NCBI GenBank assembly: GCA_004352715.1
Contig: SCFE01000056.1
Span: 1,791,842 to 1,855,841, forward strand
Direction of reading: 5' to 3'
DNA from: Hofstenia miamia
Lineage: Eukaryota > Xenacoelomorpha > Acoela
Length of the DNA: 64,000 bases
Shown here: in pieces, positions 12,501-24,969 of the stretch
Layout of the letters: the number at the start of each line of letters is the position of its first letter
How positions within the stretch are numbered: the first letter of the stretch is position 1
The notes under the pieces: generated by a model
Database searches by the model: none
Seen by the model: the letters and a program-made list of their open reading frames with translations, nothing else
Told to the model about the DNA's origin: nothing
Made by a program: the position numbers and the translations under genes

Positions 12501-13860
12501 TTGTATGTTATGTATATTTCATTCCCCACTAAGTTAAACTCTTGTCAATACATTGTAATTAGTTTATTCTACTTCAAAGTTCTGTAAGAAAAATCAAGTT
12601 CCGTTATTCATGATGATGGCTAAAAAAGATGTATGATAAGCCGTGATGAATTTTATAAATTTTTCACCCAACAGATAATTCTAAGAAAATTTCAATAATA
12701 TAAGAGAAAAAATCTGGAAATTGTGCAGTGACTTGAAATACATTCTTACTAAGAAGTGCAATTTTGTCAATTAGGGTTGACAGTTTTATGTTATTTATCA
12801 GTTATGGCTTATTACTAGGCATTGAATAGTGTTTTTCGAGGATCAAATGCAACGACACCCAAAATAAATGCAGTCGTTCTTTTTATTAACACACGCACTA
12901 ATCTTCCATGAAACATGGACTATGATATGAATGAAGTACACATTGTTATCACGTTAATTAAACAAATATTGTATTCGCATATGTTTGTGTGTCAGTCTGT
13001 CTGTCTGTTTTTATCAACAGGATTTCTCAAAAAGTAATGGATGGATCTCAGTTACTAGCGGTACCAATTTCCAGTTATTACTTCATTGAAAATATACTTA
13101 AAACATATTGTTACTGGTATCTCAAAGCCTTTAAAATCGAATTATGTTAAATAACTATTATGGATTTTTGCATGTAATGTTTGTCTGTCTCTTTGTCAGC
13201 AGGATTTCTCAAAAACTAAAGTATGGATCCTTATCCAAAATAATCTTGAGATAGGCATTGGCCTAACTTAGATCCAATAAAACTTTCAGATCGGCCCGGA
13301 TTGCCTTATGTATATAACAATATAACTCAGTTCAGAACCTCAAAAAATTCTTATAATAGTGAGCCTACATATAACAACATTTCCCCAGCTCTAGATGGCC
13401 AATGTCAAAGCTGATTAAGAATATTTGCTTTTTGTTCTACATCTGTAATATCAAAGGCTTCGTACAATTAAACAGGGCTATGCGCGCTGCACATCACACT
13501 GGATCAACAAGGATTTTCAAAAAAGGTAGTTCCAAATCAAATTATAGTTTTGATTTCATTTCCAGTATGGATAGCGCACCTCAAAAAATATAAGAAAAAA
13601 TTTTCAAATACACAAACCCTTCAATTACTTTATACAAGTCTTTTCACCTAATTAAAGTACCATGCTCTGGACGAACACATTTAGGCGATGACGCACGATG
13701 AACAACAATACACGTAAACACACCCGATAAGGACACATGTAATTAAGTAATTTTCCCTAAACATGTATCATCAAAATGCAAGAAACATTCTTCCAATCCT
13801 TACCATCTACTGGAACTACAGACCAAAAAACTTTGCTTAAGACATTGGACATTACCCAAT
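9566..13860. other. Gene-poor AT-rich DNA
   Basis: No credible gene. A minus-strand frame at 10916-11101 has a weak GIY-YIG-like look (Cys-Gly-Lys ... Lys-Glu-His) but is too decayed to call. An AAAGTCAGAGGT word in a GC-richer context at about 11170 recurs at about 19342. Two related copies of a GTCTGTCTGT plus GGATTTCTCAAAAA motif lie at 12985-13060 and 13170-13235. Confidence 0.5.
12985..13235 (+). repeat. Two diverged copies of a GTCTGTCTGT...GGATTTCTCAAAAA repeat
   Basis: Copy 1 (about 12985-13060) and copy 2 (about 13170-13235) share in order GTCTGTCTGT, TTTTTGTCA/TTTTTATCA, CAGGATTTCTCAAAAA and ATGGATC. The pair is about 185 bases apart in the same orientation. Similar invertebrate dispersed repeats combine a GTCT run with a conserved CTCAAAAA word, but I cannot name the family from this alone. 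Confidence 0.45.
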
Positions 13861-13867
13861 ATATATA

Positions 13868-14845
13868 CAGTACTGGCCAAAAGCTTGGGAACACTTTCCA
13901 AATTTAGAAATTTTTGTATTTTACACTAAAAAAACTCAATGTAGAAACAATATGATAACACCGTGTAGAAAGTAAATAGTTAATTCAGAAAAACTCACTA
14001 ATATTTNTCGACCAGCTTTCTACAATAATCATCAGTAATCTCTGTGCACCATACCACTTTAATTTGCTCCTTTAGATTGTTGAGTGATGTGCATTGGCAC
14101 TTCCTCAGACAGTTTTTGATGTGATGCCAGCAATTTTCTATGACGTTGAGGTCTGGGGAGTTTCCCGGCCAGTTCTCAAGCAGCCGAAAGTCTTGTGATG
14201 CAATCCACTGTTTCACAATTTTGGCGCTGTGGCAAGCAGCACCATCTTGTTGTAGTACAGATGCTCCGCGAAGCTGCATAAACATGGGAACTTTCTCCTG
14301 AATTATTTTGAGGCTGTGACTGCCTCGTTGTGAGGAACAAAATGCAGACCAGCACTCCCATTCGCAGTTATAGCACCCTAAATCATCACAGAAGGTGCTG
14401 AGCGGACAGTTTGTTGCGTGTAACGTGTGTTGAATCTTTGGTTTCCTGGTCGTAAACTTGCAATCTTGGATTCGTCACTAAACATTACTTGATGCCACAT
14501 TTCAGGAAGGTCAAAGGTAGTATTCAATCGACGTCTAATGGTGCATGTTGATTCATTCCGTACTACCACACCTAGATTTTCTTTGACTTCAGAAGATGAA
14601 GAGAATGGTTGATTGATGACGTAACGGTGAATGAGACGATCAGTCTGAGGGGTTGTCACTTTCGATCTTGCAGACCGCTTGCGAGAGGAAAAATTTTGCA
14701 GTTGCTGATAGCGAGTAGCACTTCTGGATACCGAAGATACTGACACGCCCATGCTAACAGCTATAGCGCGATAATTGTATCCCTCCTCGTACAAAAGATG
14801 AACTTGAGCACGCTTTTTTGGTGAAATTTCACTACCATGGACCAT
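13868..14845 (-). mobile_element. Tc1/mariner-type element, one end visible
   Basis: The left inverted end starts CAGTACTGGCCAAAAGC at 13868, directly after TA (13866-13867), the target expected for Tc1/mariner. The transposase frame reads leftward from 14845. I looked for the complementary end between 14850 and 15240 and did not find it, so the promoter-side end is lost or strongly diverged. From 14846 to 19684 there is no other gene; 15110-15225 is a CCGG/GGCC-rich patch. Confidence 0.8.
13998..14845 (-). pseudogene. Tc1/mariner transposase, broken
   Basis: From ATG at 14845 (minus) the protein begins with a helix-turn-helix DNA-binding region (lysine/arginine-rich, 'YNYRAIAVSMGVSVSSVSR'). 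It continues to the first catalytic Asp in 'MFSDES'. The second Asp sits in 'LQQDGAACHSA', and the last pair in 'SPDLNVIENCW' gives a D34E-like DDE triad, so all three acidic residues survive. It is nevertheless dead: a stop at 14375-14377 stands where the family has Trp (VMIWGAI), and a frameshift near 14300 separates the two halves. There is an N at 14008 near the C-terminus. Total size fits the usual ~340 residues. Function when intact: cut-and-paste transposition at TA targets. Confidence 0.85.
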
Positions 14846-17800
14846 ATTTCAAACTTTATTATAAGCAGCTTCTGCGAATATTTTTACTAGTTAGTTACAC
14901 AGACATTTGAGACAAAATTTTAAAATCAAAACCAGAATGGCTCAACTTATAATCAAAATTAATGAGTTGTAATTTGGCCTATTATTCTAATTGCAATACT
15001 TTAGACTGCTGAAGCAATAAAATTTTCTGAACCTTTAGATATTCATAAAATTTTCTCTCAAACTACCCAAAATATTCCTTCTACTTATTAAATAAAGCAA
15101 GAAATTTTTTTTAATTTGGCTGGTAGTCGGCCAGGAATTTTACCGGCCTTTCTTGCAATATCCAAGCAGGTTTAGCCGGCAAGCTGTCGGCCCCGGCCGT
15201 CCGGTACCCGTTTTTATACCTGTACTAGTCTTAAAACAAATGCAAGAAATAACAAAATTTTCCTTATAAATATATTTCAGTTTCAACGTGATCAAATTTT
15301 GATGTTTTACAATTGAAGACTTTAATTATCCGAAGATGCAAAACATCTTAGTCTTAAAAACATTACGAATAGCCATACTCAGAAATGGACATACGGTAAG
15401 TCAGGTGGTCGACAGCCCCAGACTTGATACCGCGCTATTGGAAGAAAATTTCCGAATTTCTGTCAGACTAACTCTTGACTGTTATACAGAAGCGGACTTG
15501 GGGACGAGCGACAATTGATCAGAAAAGCTCAAATCGTTTACATTTCAGCGTGTGAGAGTGGATCGTCCACTAAACAAATAATTTAGCTATGACATGAAGG
15601 TGTTGTTTAAAATTTGTCAAAAATGTGATTAATTTACAATGAAATACATGTAAACTCTTTTTGGTTCAAATATTCTCTTGTCTACTTTGAACAGTTAAAC
15701 TTAGGATTTAAGTGTTTTATGTTCTGAAAATCTTCCTTGATTTGACATATTCGATCCTGACTTTCAAAATACCAGAAGTTATTTTATATGGGATGAGTAT
15801 GAGGACAGATTAATCACAGGATAAATGAGGATATACACTAAAACAGGATAATTACAGACAATTTTTTTCAACAGGTTAGACAAAAATAAAACAGGACAAA
15901 AATATTATGTTTGCTTCACACAGCTGTTGCCAATTTTTGGGAACATATATTGGCAGCAGCAGCAGAAATAACCGTTCACTTGGTACTGATGAATAGCAAC
16001 CGGATTGAATTGCAAAAAATTACTGTCAATAAATGTCATATTTGTGCGAAATGAAATCCGAAATATGCTGTAAAAATTTGCAATACCAAATCAAGTTGTA
16101 CTATAACAAAATCGGAAAAATGCCATGTTTTCGCAAACTATCAATTAATAAAGGACTGGACAAAGCAAAGTTGTTCAATATGTTCTGTGTTAATATTCAG
16201 TAGCTCCTAAATCATCCGTTTCAAGAATAAAAAGAATAATTAAATCTCCTGCAAAGTTAGTGGAACTAAAAAGAGCCCAGACTCATTCAGGTTCAGCAAG
16301 TGTACCCCATTTTGCAATAAACTCCAAATGGATTCTTCAAATGCTTTCAAATTCTTTGACAATGTAATTTGTTTCTAATTAGTTCTTCCATAGAGCATAT
16401 TGGATTTAAGTTGACTGACATTTCTCTAAATTTTCAACAACTGTATCCTTATTACATGCGTTTTTGCATTTTAAACACCTATTCTCTCAAATTAGTGAAT
16501 AAAAGGCAAAATTTTTGCTACGTCAATACTGTAAATGATCAATTCCCCTCCCCCCATTTGGTAATTATGGCTAATGTGATCTTTCCAGGCTGAACTGAAT
16601 CGATATTAGCTCCTGGTCCAGCAATTAACCCCAAACTCCCTTGTCTGGTCGGCCTCAAATCATCATCTATATTTGAATCTATCAGGGCTGGTTCAGAGAG
16701 ACTTTTCTAAATGCGGATTGTAGAGAACAAATATTGATTCTTGCTGTATGATGAAAATTTTGCTTAAAATATTTCACCTACGTGTTTGCTTTTTGTGATG
16801 TTTGCAAATTAGGTAAATTTGATTAAAATCTGGACAGAATGTACAATTTGAAAAAGACAGGAAATGTTAATTTTATATGATAAATAGAAAAGTTCTATAC
16901 ACATTATCCATTCACCTTAAGAAAAATCATCATGTATCCAATATTTTTCCCATTCTCATGTACACCTGCTTGTCTGGTATCCCCCTAAAGGCTACATAAA
17001 ATTGTTAGAAAAGTTCCAAAACAATGTCATTCTTGGATTATATTTAGATCCAATTACTACAAGAAACTATAGGACCTCAACATTCTTCCAATTTTTTTAA
17101 AGATTATGAAAATCTTATTTCATTTTATGAAATGTTACATCAAAAGTGTTATATCTAGATCATTATTCCCTTCGTTGCTACTACACATTTTTGAAAAGCA
17201 ATGAGGTCGTCTTGTTTAATGTAAAGAATTTACACTTGCAATCGTGTGTAAATTTTTATTTCAACAGAGTTACAAATTTCCAATAATATTCACAAGAATA
17301 CAAAGATAAACTCTATGAAGGAATAGCGTAGAATTAAAAAGAAGATTCTTAATTATCTATAGAATGCTTTTGAAAGTGTACCTAATGAAACTAATATACA
17401 ATAAGACATACTATCATTTTAATTCTGTAATTAGTGTTATTTTAATTTGCATAATGCAATTAAAGTCTTTAATAAACTACTTTAAAAATACATATCCTCT
17501 TCTGTCCACTGACATATAGTAGCATTGGGTTTTTTTTTATCAGATATGTTCAACTTTATTATATTTTCTAAAGAAAAATTACATGCAAATATATCACTGA
17601 AAAACCATTTTTCTTAAACTAATAAACAAATTCAAGTTTTACTGCAGTTCCATTAGAGGGAACTTTTTCAAACACTTTAACTAAAGGAAAACAAATTTAG
17701 TAAACATCGTGTAAAAAATGACTAAGTATATTTATTAGAGAATATTTAAAGAAAAAATACAAACGGCTTTTCCAAAAATATTAATAAAACGAAGCCGGCA

Positions 17801-19684
17801 CCAATTTAAAAAAATATGTAAAAATCAACCAAATTTGTACGCCTGTTTAATCTAAATAAGATTAATCTTTTGATTAAAGAAGACAGCTTAAATTTATTTT
17901 GTTTGTTTTTTCGTGAAATCTGATTATATAAATTTCGAAACATTATGTAACGTTGGTGACGTATTAGAAAATTCAAAATTGCTGACAGAAAAATAAAATT
18001 CAACTGTCCCATTATAGGCGACTTTACTTTATATATCAATGCATCAATAATGTTAAGTTTTAATTTTGCAGAGGAGACCCCATTTTCTCTTGCATTATCA
18101 CCTAAGGACGTCGGCACGCATTCAAGATAAGTTGATGGGAATTTAGACTTTCTCTATTATTTAAGCCAAAATTTTACCAGGTTGTACACCATTTTATTTT
18201 GAAGTAACCATGGTTGTACGCGGGATTTTCTGACAGGTGAGGTCATCTAGTAGTGATCAAACAAGTAACCAATTTTTTTGGAAAATATATACACAAAAAA
18301 CCTTAGAATGCATTTCACGACATTATTGAGAGTTACAACAATTGAATTAACAAATTTTATTTTTACAGACTGGTTTTGCTTTTATCCTTCTTGTTCAGGA
18401 GGCGTTGCCTATTTTCCAGAGGGGTTTGTCCCTTCTAACCACTGGCTACGTGCTGCTGGAATATGCATATTAGGTTATAGCACATTCAGTGCTACACAGA
18501 TAGAGTAAAATAATTTGTTAAATGGTATGATTCATTTAGCATTTACACATAGCTCTCTGTTAATTTTCTAAAGTCCATTTTCTAACAGCTAATGAGAATG
18601 TTTGAATTACATTCAAATGACTCTTTTGAGATTCGTTGAAACGTGAAATTAGAAAATGCACATTTCGCTGAGCATTTTGATTTACGTTTACTGTGGTAGA
18701 AGCTGCATAGCGAGCCTTAATCTCCAATAAAAAATTGTTAGTAGAGACACTCAAAGTGGAATTCAATAAAGCCAAGTCAAATCTTATGTGTAATTTTGAG
18801 CATAAGTCGGGCTTTTAAAAAACATTTTAAAATAATGAAAATCAAGGCTAGTGCCGACAATGTGCACTGTATATCGTTCAGATACGGTCGTCATAGGTGT
18901 GAACGTCAGCATACAGATATTATCAAGTTAGTACTTGAATTGGCAATGCTTCATGATACAAAGTTGCAATCGGTTCAACGGGATTTTTTGAAGGTAAGCA
19001 GGTTCAATTTTCCCTTAATGCTTCCGAGTCTGCCATGTCACCGGGTCACATTTACTTAATAAGCTGAAAGGAAAATAAATGTACTCAGATGAGACTTATC
19101 TTAACTCTATCTCTATTAGCATCACTTTTAAATAATGAATCAATTTATCCATATTTCTGAACAATTTCATTCAAGCCTGTTAAAAAATATTGACAGTTTT
19201 TTGCATGGAATAATTCAAATTCTTTTCATGCCTAGTGTTCAGTTAATGAGGCTATCTAAGTCTATGCAAACAACAACTATCCTGAAATATTTTGTTTTCT
19301 GAAGGAAAACTATGTGAGTCCTGCCGACGTGCGCCATGCGCAAAGTCAGAGGTTGTCGCGCCGTAAGCACGGGAGCTTTTGACTTCGCGCAAGGGCACAT
19401 CTGAACGGGCAGAGTCATGTCGTAAATCTAAGTCGAAAATGAAAGAAAAGACGATTTTTTTATTTTGTGATACTTTCAAATTTAAGAAATCACAAACTAT
19501 AATAATAATATGATGCGGAATTTCTAATAAACTTTATTTCGTAATCATTGTATGCCCCGGTGCTTTCACAAACGCTTTACTGAAGTCCAATGCAAAAATG
19601 GTGGCGAATTCAGAGTTTTCTAAATACTCTTTGCATGTATTTAATATACTGAGATAATCTGGATACCAGGGAATGTACAATTTT

Positions 19685-19911
19685 GTGGTTCTAAGTTCCT
19701 ACCCCATGGACATTAGATTGCTTAAATGTCTAAACCCTTTTATGGGATAATTTAAATGAAATGAACTTTAAAAATCGGAATTTTCATCAAAATTAGATAC
19801 CATTCTTACTGCAATATTTTTTATCACAGATTTTTGCAGCTATTTGAGAACGCGTCCCCCAAAAGATGGTTCTTGAAACACGTTTAGTAAGGGAATGCGC
19901 CGAGATTCCTC
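19685..19911 (+). repeat. 227-bp exact repeat, copy 1 (gap edge)
   Basis: The 227 bases ending at the gap 19912-19932 are repeated base for base at 19933-20159, immediately after the gap. This is the pattern left when two contigs with overlapping ends are joined by a small N spacer instead of being merged. Confidence 0.9.
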
Positions 19912-19932
19912 NNNNNNNNNNNNNNNNNNNNN

Positions 19933-20159
19933 GTGGTTCTAAGTTCCTACCCCATGGACATTAGATTGCTTAAATGTCTAAACCCTTTTATGGGATAATT
20001 TAAATGAAATGAACTTTAAAAATCGGAATTTTCATCAAAATTAGATACCATTCTTACTGCAATATTTTTTATCACAGATTTTTGCAGCTATTTGAGAACG
20101 CGTCCCCCAAAAGATGGTTCTTGAAACACGTTTAGTAAGGGAATGCGCCGAGATTCCTC
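19933..20159 (+). repeat. 227-bp exact repeat, copy 2 (gap edge)
   Basis: Exact copy of 19685-19911, starting on the first base after the 21-N gap. Unique sequence continues after 20159. No gene is seen up to 20700. Confidence 0.9.
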
Positions 20160-20706
20160 ATGCTTTATCACCAAAGAATGGTTAGCTGTTTGGGGTAATT
20201 TATTCTATTGAGAACATTTATGATTTTTTTTTATTTCAACAATTGTAGAAAAGGACGACAACATTATTTAATACTATGCTATTCACATGTTTGAATGGCT
20301 GCTGAAAGGAAAAATTATGAATTCGGTCTTTGAGTGGGCTTTGGGCTCAAAAATCGGAGTTAGGTTACATCCGCTGTGAAATTCAGGAGACTCACCAAAA
20401 ATTGAAGTATTGGTAACTTAAAAACTTAAAATTATCTTTTATTGATTACAATATTTTGACTGCTATCTTAAAGTAACATTAACTAACCTAAACTCCATTC
20501 CGATTCTAATCTGTGCTTTTTGTATCAACACAAACAGCATAGAATAACCATTAGGATTCACATATTCTAAGAATTTGCAGACAGAAAGATGAACATATTT
20601 ACAAACAGCAAAGTGGGAGTAATAGCAAAATGAATTGGCTCAAAACACCTGGCTTAAGTTTTCACAAATTCTTAGTTGTTTTATAAACGCTGAGAATTAC
20701 AGTTTA

Positions 20707-21552
20707 TCAAAATTCTGCGCATAACCGGCAAAATTTCATTTTGCGATGCTGATTTTTGTTTTCCATTAAGTTCTTTAGGTTAATCCACACGTCTTCCACC
20801 GGATTGATATCTGGAGAATTAGTTGACCATTGCAGATATTCAATGTCGTTTTCAGACATGAAATTTTTTGTTACATGGGAGGTGTGAGGGGTTGTGCCAT
20901 CTAGCAGTTGTGGCATAAAGCATTTGCATATGAAACGAAACTCTAATACAATTTGGCAATATCTTATACTGTTAATCGTTCCTTCGTGGATAATTTTCAA
21001 ATAAAATCCCGAATATGAGAGTGCTCCTCAAACCATAACTTTTCAGAATGTTGGAGACTTTTTCATAGATCTTTTCTGCTGACTACTACACCAAACCCTA
21101 GCTTTGTTTCGAAGCAGCTGAAAAATACTCAAATCTTTGAGAAAAACGTCTTGAAGACCGTAGCTTGATCAAGATTGTCGTCGTCGTTTTTCCTCGTTCA
21201 AATCTGTGATAGTCGGTACAATTTTCGGCAGATTCTTCTTCATGCCCGATCTAGCACTGTGAAAACTGAACAGAAGTTCTAGTTCTTTCTGTAAACTCTT
21301 GAGCTATGTCTCGTTTCGAAAACGGATTTATTAAAGATAACTTTCTCATGTTCCAAATTCCGTTGGACGACCACTTCCAACTTTTCTTTCTAGTGATCCA
21401 CCATCTTCCAGAACGTTAAAATTTCTGTAGAAAGTAGTATTTGGCATGTCTGATGCTAAGTCTCGTTTGTTCTGAATGTTTTTTAAAGACTCAAATATAA
21501 TTGCCATCGTAGGTGACGTTATTATATGCTCTACTAATCCTACTCTAATCAA
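20707..21552 (-). pseudogene. Tc1/mariner transposase relic
   Basis: Two separate minus-strand frames belong to one decayed transposase. 21346-21552 carries the N-terminal helix-turn-helix region ending in the typical linker 'ERKVGSGRP'. 20707-21000 carries the C-terminal catalytic half: 'LLDGTTPHTS' (second Asp, normally QQDGAPPHT) and 'WSTNSPDINPVEDVWINLK' (third acidic pair). The middle, about 21000-21346, is full of stops and frameshifts and the first catalytic Asp is not visible. Possible degenerate inverted ends (GCAAA...GGGA..TAAT) lie near 20608 and 21620, but I am not sure of them. It is older than the element at 13.9 kb. Confidence 0.75.
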
Positions 21553-21699
21553 TTTCCTATCAGATCAACACAACAAAAGATATTACCGAAAAGCAAAACT
21601 CCCCAATAATCCCATTTTTGCCACAATGTATATGAGTTTGCAATGTTCAATCAATTTGAATCCAACTCAAATAATAGCAATCATAATATAATTTTTGAG

Positions 21700-23923
21700 A
21701 ATAGCGCCATTTCTTAAATTAGCAAGAATTGTTGCATTAAGTATTGAAGTGATAGTTAATTCTGCGTTTCTATTTGCCCGTTAAATACACTATCATTATT
21801 ATTTATTATACGAATAATTTGAATATTTCGTTTTATACTGCTCAAAGCTTGATATGCTGTAGTGAATTTAAGATTAATGTATCGTGTAATTACACAGCGA
21901 AGAGACGGGCTTTTAGTTGCTGAATAAAGAACCGTAAAATGCAGTAAAACGACTGTTAAAAATCGGGCCTATGTATTTAAATTCTTCATAACTCAAACTA
22001 CTAATTTTAATTATTTTTGTATATAATAATTTTTGTATTTGTATTTGTAGTTTTGTTTGAAACGTTTTTAAACTTTTTTAGAGTTGTAAACAATATTTTA
22101 TACAGTAAAAATAAACATAGATCAATATAGATATCTTCTTTTTCTTGCCGAGTAAATTTTGTAGTTAAATATAATCCAACTGCAAGTAAAATGCAAACAA
22201 CCCAAATTGTTCTCACAGACAGATATTAAGATTTTTTATTTCATTTGATATATTGACTGTATTACAGTTCATTCAATCACTACTCTAATGTGATGAATAC
22301 ACATACTTAGTAGTGGTGATATTGATAAATAAGTAATATTGTTGTCTTAGATCACATTTAATGAAAATTATGACACAGCATGGCAGTTATTTTTAAACTT
22401 GCTGATGCAATATGTTGTTGTACTATATAAATTTTAATAATTTCATGATCACTCATCGAAAACCGAATTCAGACGTATTAATTATCTTTAGCATAAGACT
22501 GCAAAACTTAATTTCTGATATGAAACAAGTGCTAAGTAACTAAATTCTTCCAAAGCTCCTGCTCGAAGTTTTCTTTCTTTGTAATATATGATGAGTATAG
22601 ACTTAGTTTTTAAGTAAACTGAACCAAAAAATTAGATCAGGAGACCTTGATAACAATTCACATAAGGTTCTTCAAACTCCAATCGGATGATCATTAACTT
22701 TTTCAAAGAAGGAAATTTTTGTGAAGTTTGCGAAGTGTGGAGGAGCTCCGTACTGTTTGAAAATATAAATAATACTCAAATCAACATGAAAATCCTCCAA
22801 TAATAATGTGACTTTAACTAATTCATTGTACCAAAAAGGGTTGCATTCAACTTCTCTCTATATAATAATTCACATGTAGTCTAGGTTGAAAATCTCGTAT
22901 TTGTAAACTCAATATGCATCCAAAACAGCGCGAGTATATTCAACACACTTCCATGTCTCCATTTTAGATATATACTATATACATAATATAAAGAGATCTG
23001 TCAATTTTTCAAGTACTTATTTTATATGCTTACGTATCCTAAGAAATTCGTCCATAAAATTTTTCAAATAAATTTGAGAGAAGAACACTGTCATAAAATG
23101 AACTTATAAAATGTGTATACATCGGGACTGGAAACAGTAGGAACGATAGAACTCTTTGACCCATTCAATGGATTACTATTTTTTACAATTAAAAAACAAC
23201 TAAAATGCATAAATAAAAGCTGCATTCGCATCACTATTAGGTCACAACTATGAAATATTGTTAATAGATGTTTAGATTTCTAATAGTAATGAATGCATGT
23301 TGTATTGGATCCCCATTTTATCCATATTGAAAACTAGTTTACATGTAATGTGTCAAATCCATTTTCTTAACTCATTTCCAACCTTGTTGCAAATATATTT
23401 ATGTGCACTACATTTTGTTGAGGAACTTCATTGCAAGTCTAGCAAGGAATACTAAAGATTCAACTCAGAAATCTTAAGGAGTTTGAATCCTCTGACTATT
23501 CAAGATACGCTACTACTTTATCTAAATTGATACATTGATGGTTGCATTACAAACAGCAAGGGCTAAAGTGCAGGGAATGTGAAAGATGCACTGGATGCTA
23601 ATCCCTTTGTTTGATCATGCTTGAAAGAATTGCTTTAGATATACTCAAGTAAATTATTCATACCTTTTTAGTATTAATAATAAATAATTTTGTGAAAATA
23701 AATATTTCTCTGGGTTAAACTTTTTTGAATTTTTTCATATTTGCTCAGCTACAGGTATGTTTTTTGTGTTTAACTTTGTCCTGCATGTGATTAAATGAAA
23801 ACTTTTTTATGTATGAAAATGATTTAAACCAATAAAACACAATCCAGAATTGGCTGAGTACTTCTTAGTTATAACCAAAATATAGCAAACATTTAATATA
23901 AAAGAAAACACATTCACTAAAAT
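21700..23923. other. Gene-poor AT-rich DNA
   Basis: No gene, RNA gene or clear repeat recognised. A minus-strand frame ending near 22007 has a signal-peptide-like hydrophobic start but lacks an ATG. This is the 3' flank of the first receptor gene. Confidence 0.5.
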
Positions 23924-24829
23924 CTAAATTCTAAAAAATTGACGAGTTTCTTTTCGAAAATCTTTGTTAAACGAAAAAAATATGAAAAACTTCAAAGAAA
24001 ACTGTAAATGGTTAATAATAAATGTTATAATTCCAACGTCGGTGAATCTGTTTACATTTTGCTCCATGATAGCCTTAAGCCCAACGATTGTATTAGGAAG
24101 AACAAGTAAGACATATAATAACGTCAGTGCCACAAAAACAACAAGCATTCGTTGTTCTTTTTTTCTTTCATAAGCTTGTTGCTTTTCCCGATTTTTAGAA
24201 ACTTCGATAAATTTTTCGTCGTCACTGGTTTGGCGGATAATTTGCCGCTGAGCTTTACGGAGTCGTATTGATTTCAATTGAAAATAGATACCAAGCGTAA
24301 TAAATGCATTAGAGAGAATCACTATTGACGATAAAGTGATGTAGACAATAATGTACATCGTAAAGAATGTATCAAGTAGGAAAAACTGTAGGGAAGTAAT
24401 TGCTAATGTGACTAAAAACGCTCCTATTAGCACAAATACAATTATATACCTTTGTGAATGAGGTTTGTTGTGCTTACGATGGAACAAAGGTTTACAAATG
24501 AACACATAAGAATCCGCGTTTGCAGCAAACAGTAAGAGAAGCGAAGAAAACTCTGTGAAGCAGAACATCGGAAGAACTGTAAACTTGAGCAAGAACGCCT
24601 GTGAAGTGCCTCTTGAAATATCCGAAAAGAAGATGAATGTGGTGAGAATTGCGAAGAGACAATGGAAGCTGTCCACAATAGATAGGGCCACGATGTATAC
24701 ATTGAAGATGGATTTCTGTTTCTTTCGCTTGATAATAACAATATTTAGGGAGTTTAGTAAAATCCCAACAATGCCAATGAAAATTAAGACATAGAGAAAT
24801 TCGCTACTGAACTCGTATTGCATTGTCAT
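23924..24829 (-). CDS. Divergent rhodopsin-like GPCR, single exon (301 aa)
   Basis: Seven hydrophobic segments fit a class A receptor: TM1 about residues 10-33, TM2 44-69, TM3 80-105, TM4 128-150, TM5 155-180, TM6 229-252, TM7 262-285. The N-terminus is very short and a charged third intracellular loop is rich in Lys/Arg/Gln. Family marks kept: Asn26 in TM1, the ALSIVD motif with Asp53 in TM2, Pro in TM6, and Lys-Pro-Leu after TM3. Missing or altered: DRY reads Asp106-Ser-Tyr, NPxxY is replaced by SLKFF, and no Cys pair is visible for the usual TM3-ECL2 disulfide. The frame is open 16 codons further upstream, but only from a TTG. The ATG at 24829 also aligns with the start of the paralog at 31116, so I chose it. 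The ligand is unknown. It acts at the plasma membrane, probably as a lineage-specific chemosensory or peptide receptor (inference). Confidence 0.85.
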   Translation of the reverse strand: MTMQYEFSSEFLYVLIFIGIVGILLNSLNIVIIKRKKQKSIFNVYIVALSIVDSFHCLFAILTTFIFFSDISRGTSQAFLLKFTVLPMFCFTEFSSLLLLFAANADSYVFICKPLFHRKHNKPHSQRYIIVFVLIGAFLVTLAITSLQFFLLDTFFTMYIIVYITLSSIVILSNAFITLGIYFQLKSIRLRKAQRQIIRQTSDDEKFIEVSKNREKQQAYERKKEQRMLVVFVALTLLYVLLVLPNTIVGLKAIMEQNVNRFTDVGIITFIINHLQFSLKFFIFFSFNKDFRKETRQFFRI

Positions 24830-24936
24830 TGGAATGTGTGCAACAAATTGTAGTCGATTGGCCAAATGCGAAGCCAATAATATTAAAGTTGACTAACACA
24901 ATACTAATGCAATTTTGCTCTCAAAGACGAACCGAA

Positions 24937-24969
24937 TTGCAGGTGTGACAAGTTATAAATCACCTGCAA
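24937..24969. promoter_or_regulatory. Perfect inverted repeat with paired E-boxes upstream of receptor
   Basis: TTGCAGGTG (24937-24945) and CACCTGCAA (24961-24969) are exact reverse complements around 15 bases. Each arm holds CAGGTG/CACCTG, an E-box (CANNTG) of the kind bound by bHLH or Snail-type factors. The spacer holds a TTATAA, a possible TATA element. It lies 108-140 bases 5' of the receptor ATG at 24829. Whether it is used is inference. Confidence 0.4.

Noticed and set aside
18278-19059. Two plus-strand frames with possible splice signals (TTTTACAG at 18368, GTAAGC near 18992)
   Set aside because: Both start from TTG and carry no known domain; splice-like words are frequent in this composition.
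22007-22216. Signal-peptide-like short frame
   Set aside because: Starts with GTG and turns into low-complexity Lys/Asn/Thr sequence.
24830-24877. Sixteen-codon N-terminal extension of the first receptor
   Set aside because: It begins with TTG, not ATG, and has no counterpart in the paralog, whose ATG aligns with 24829.
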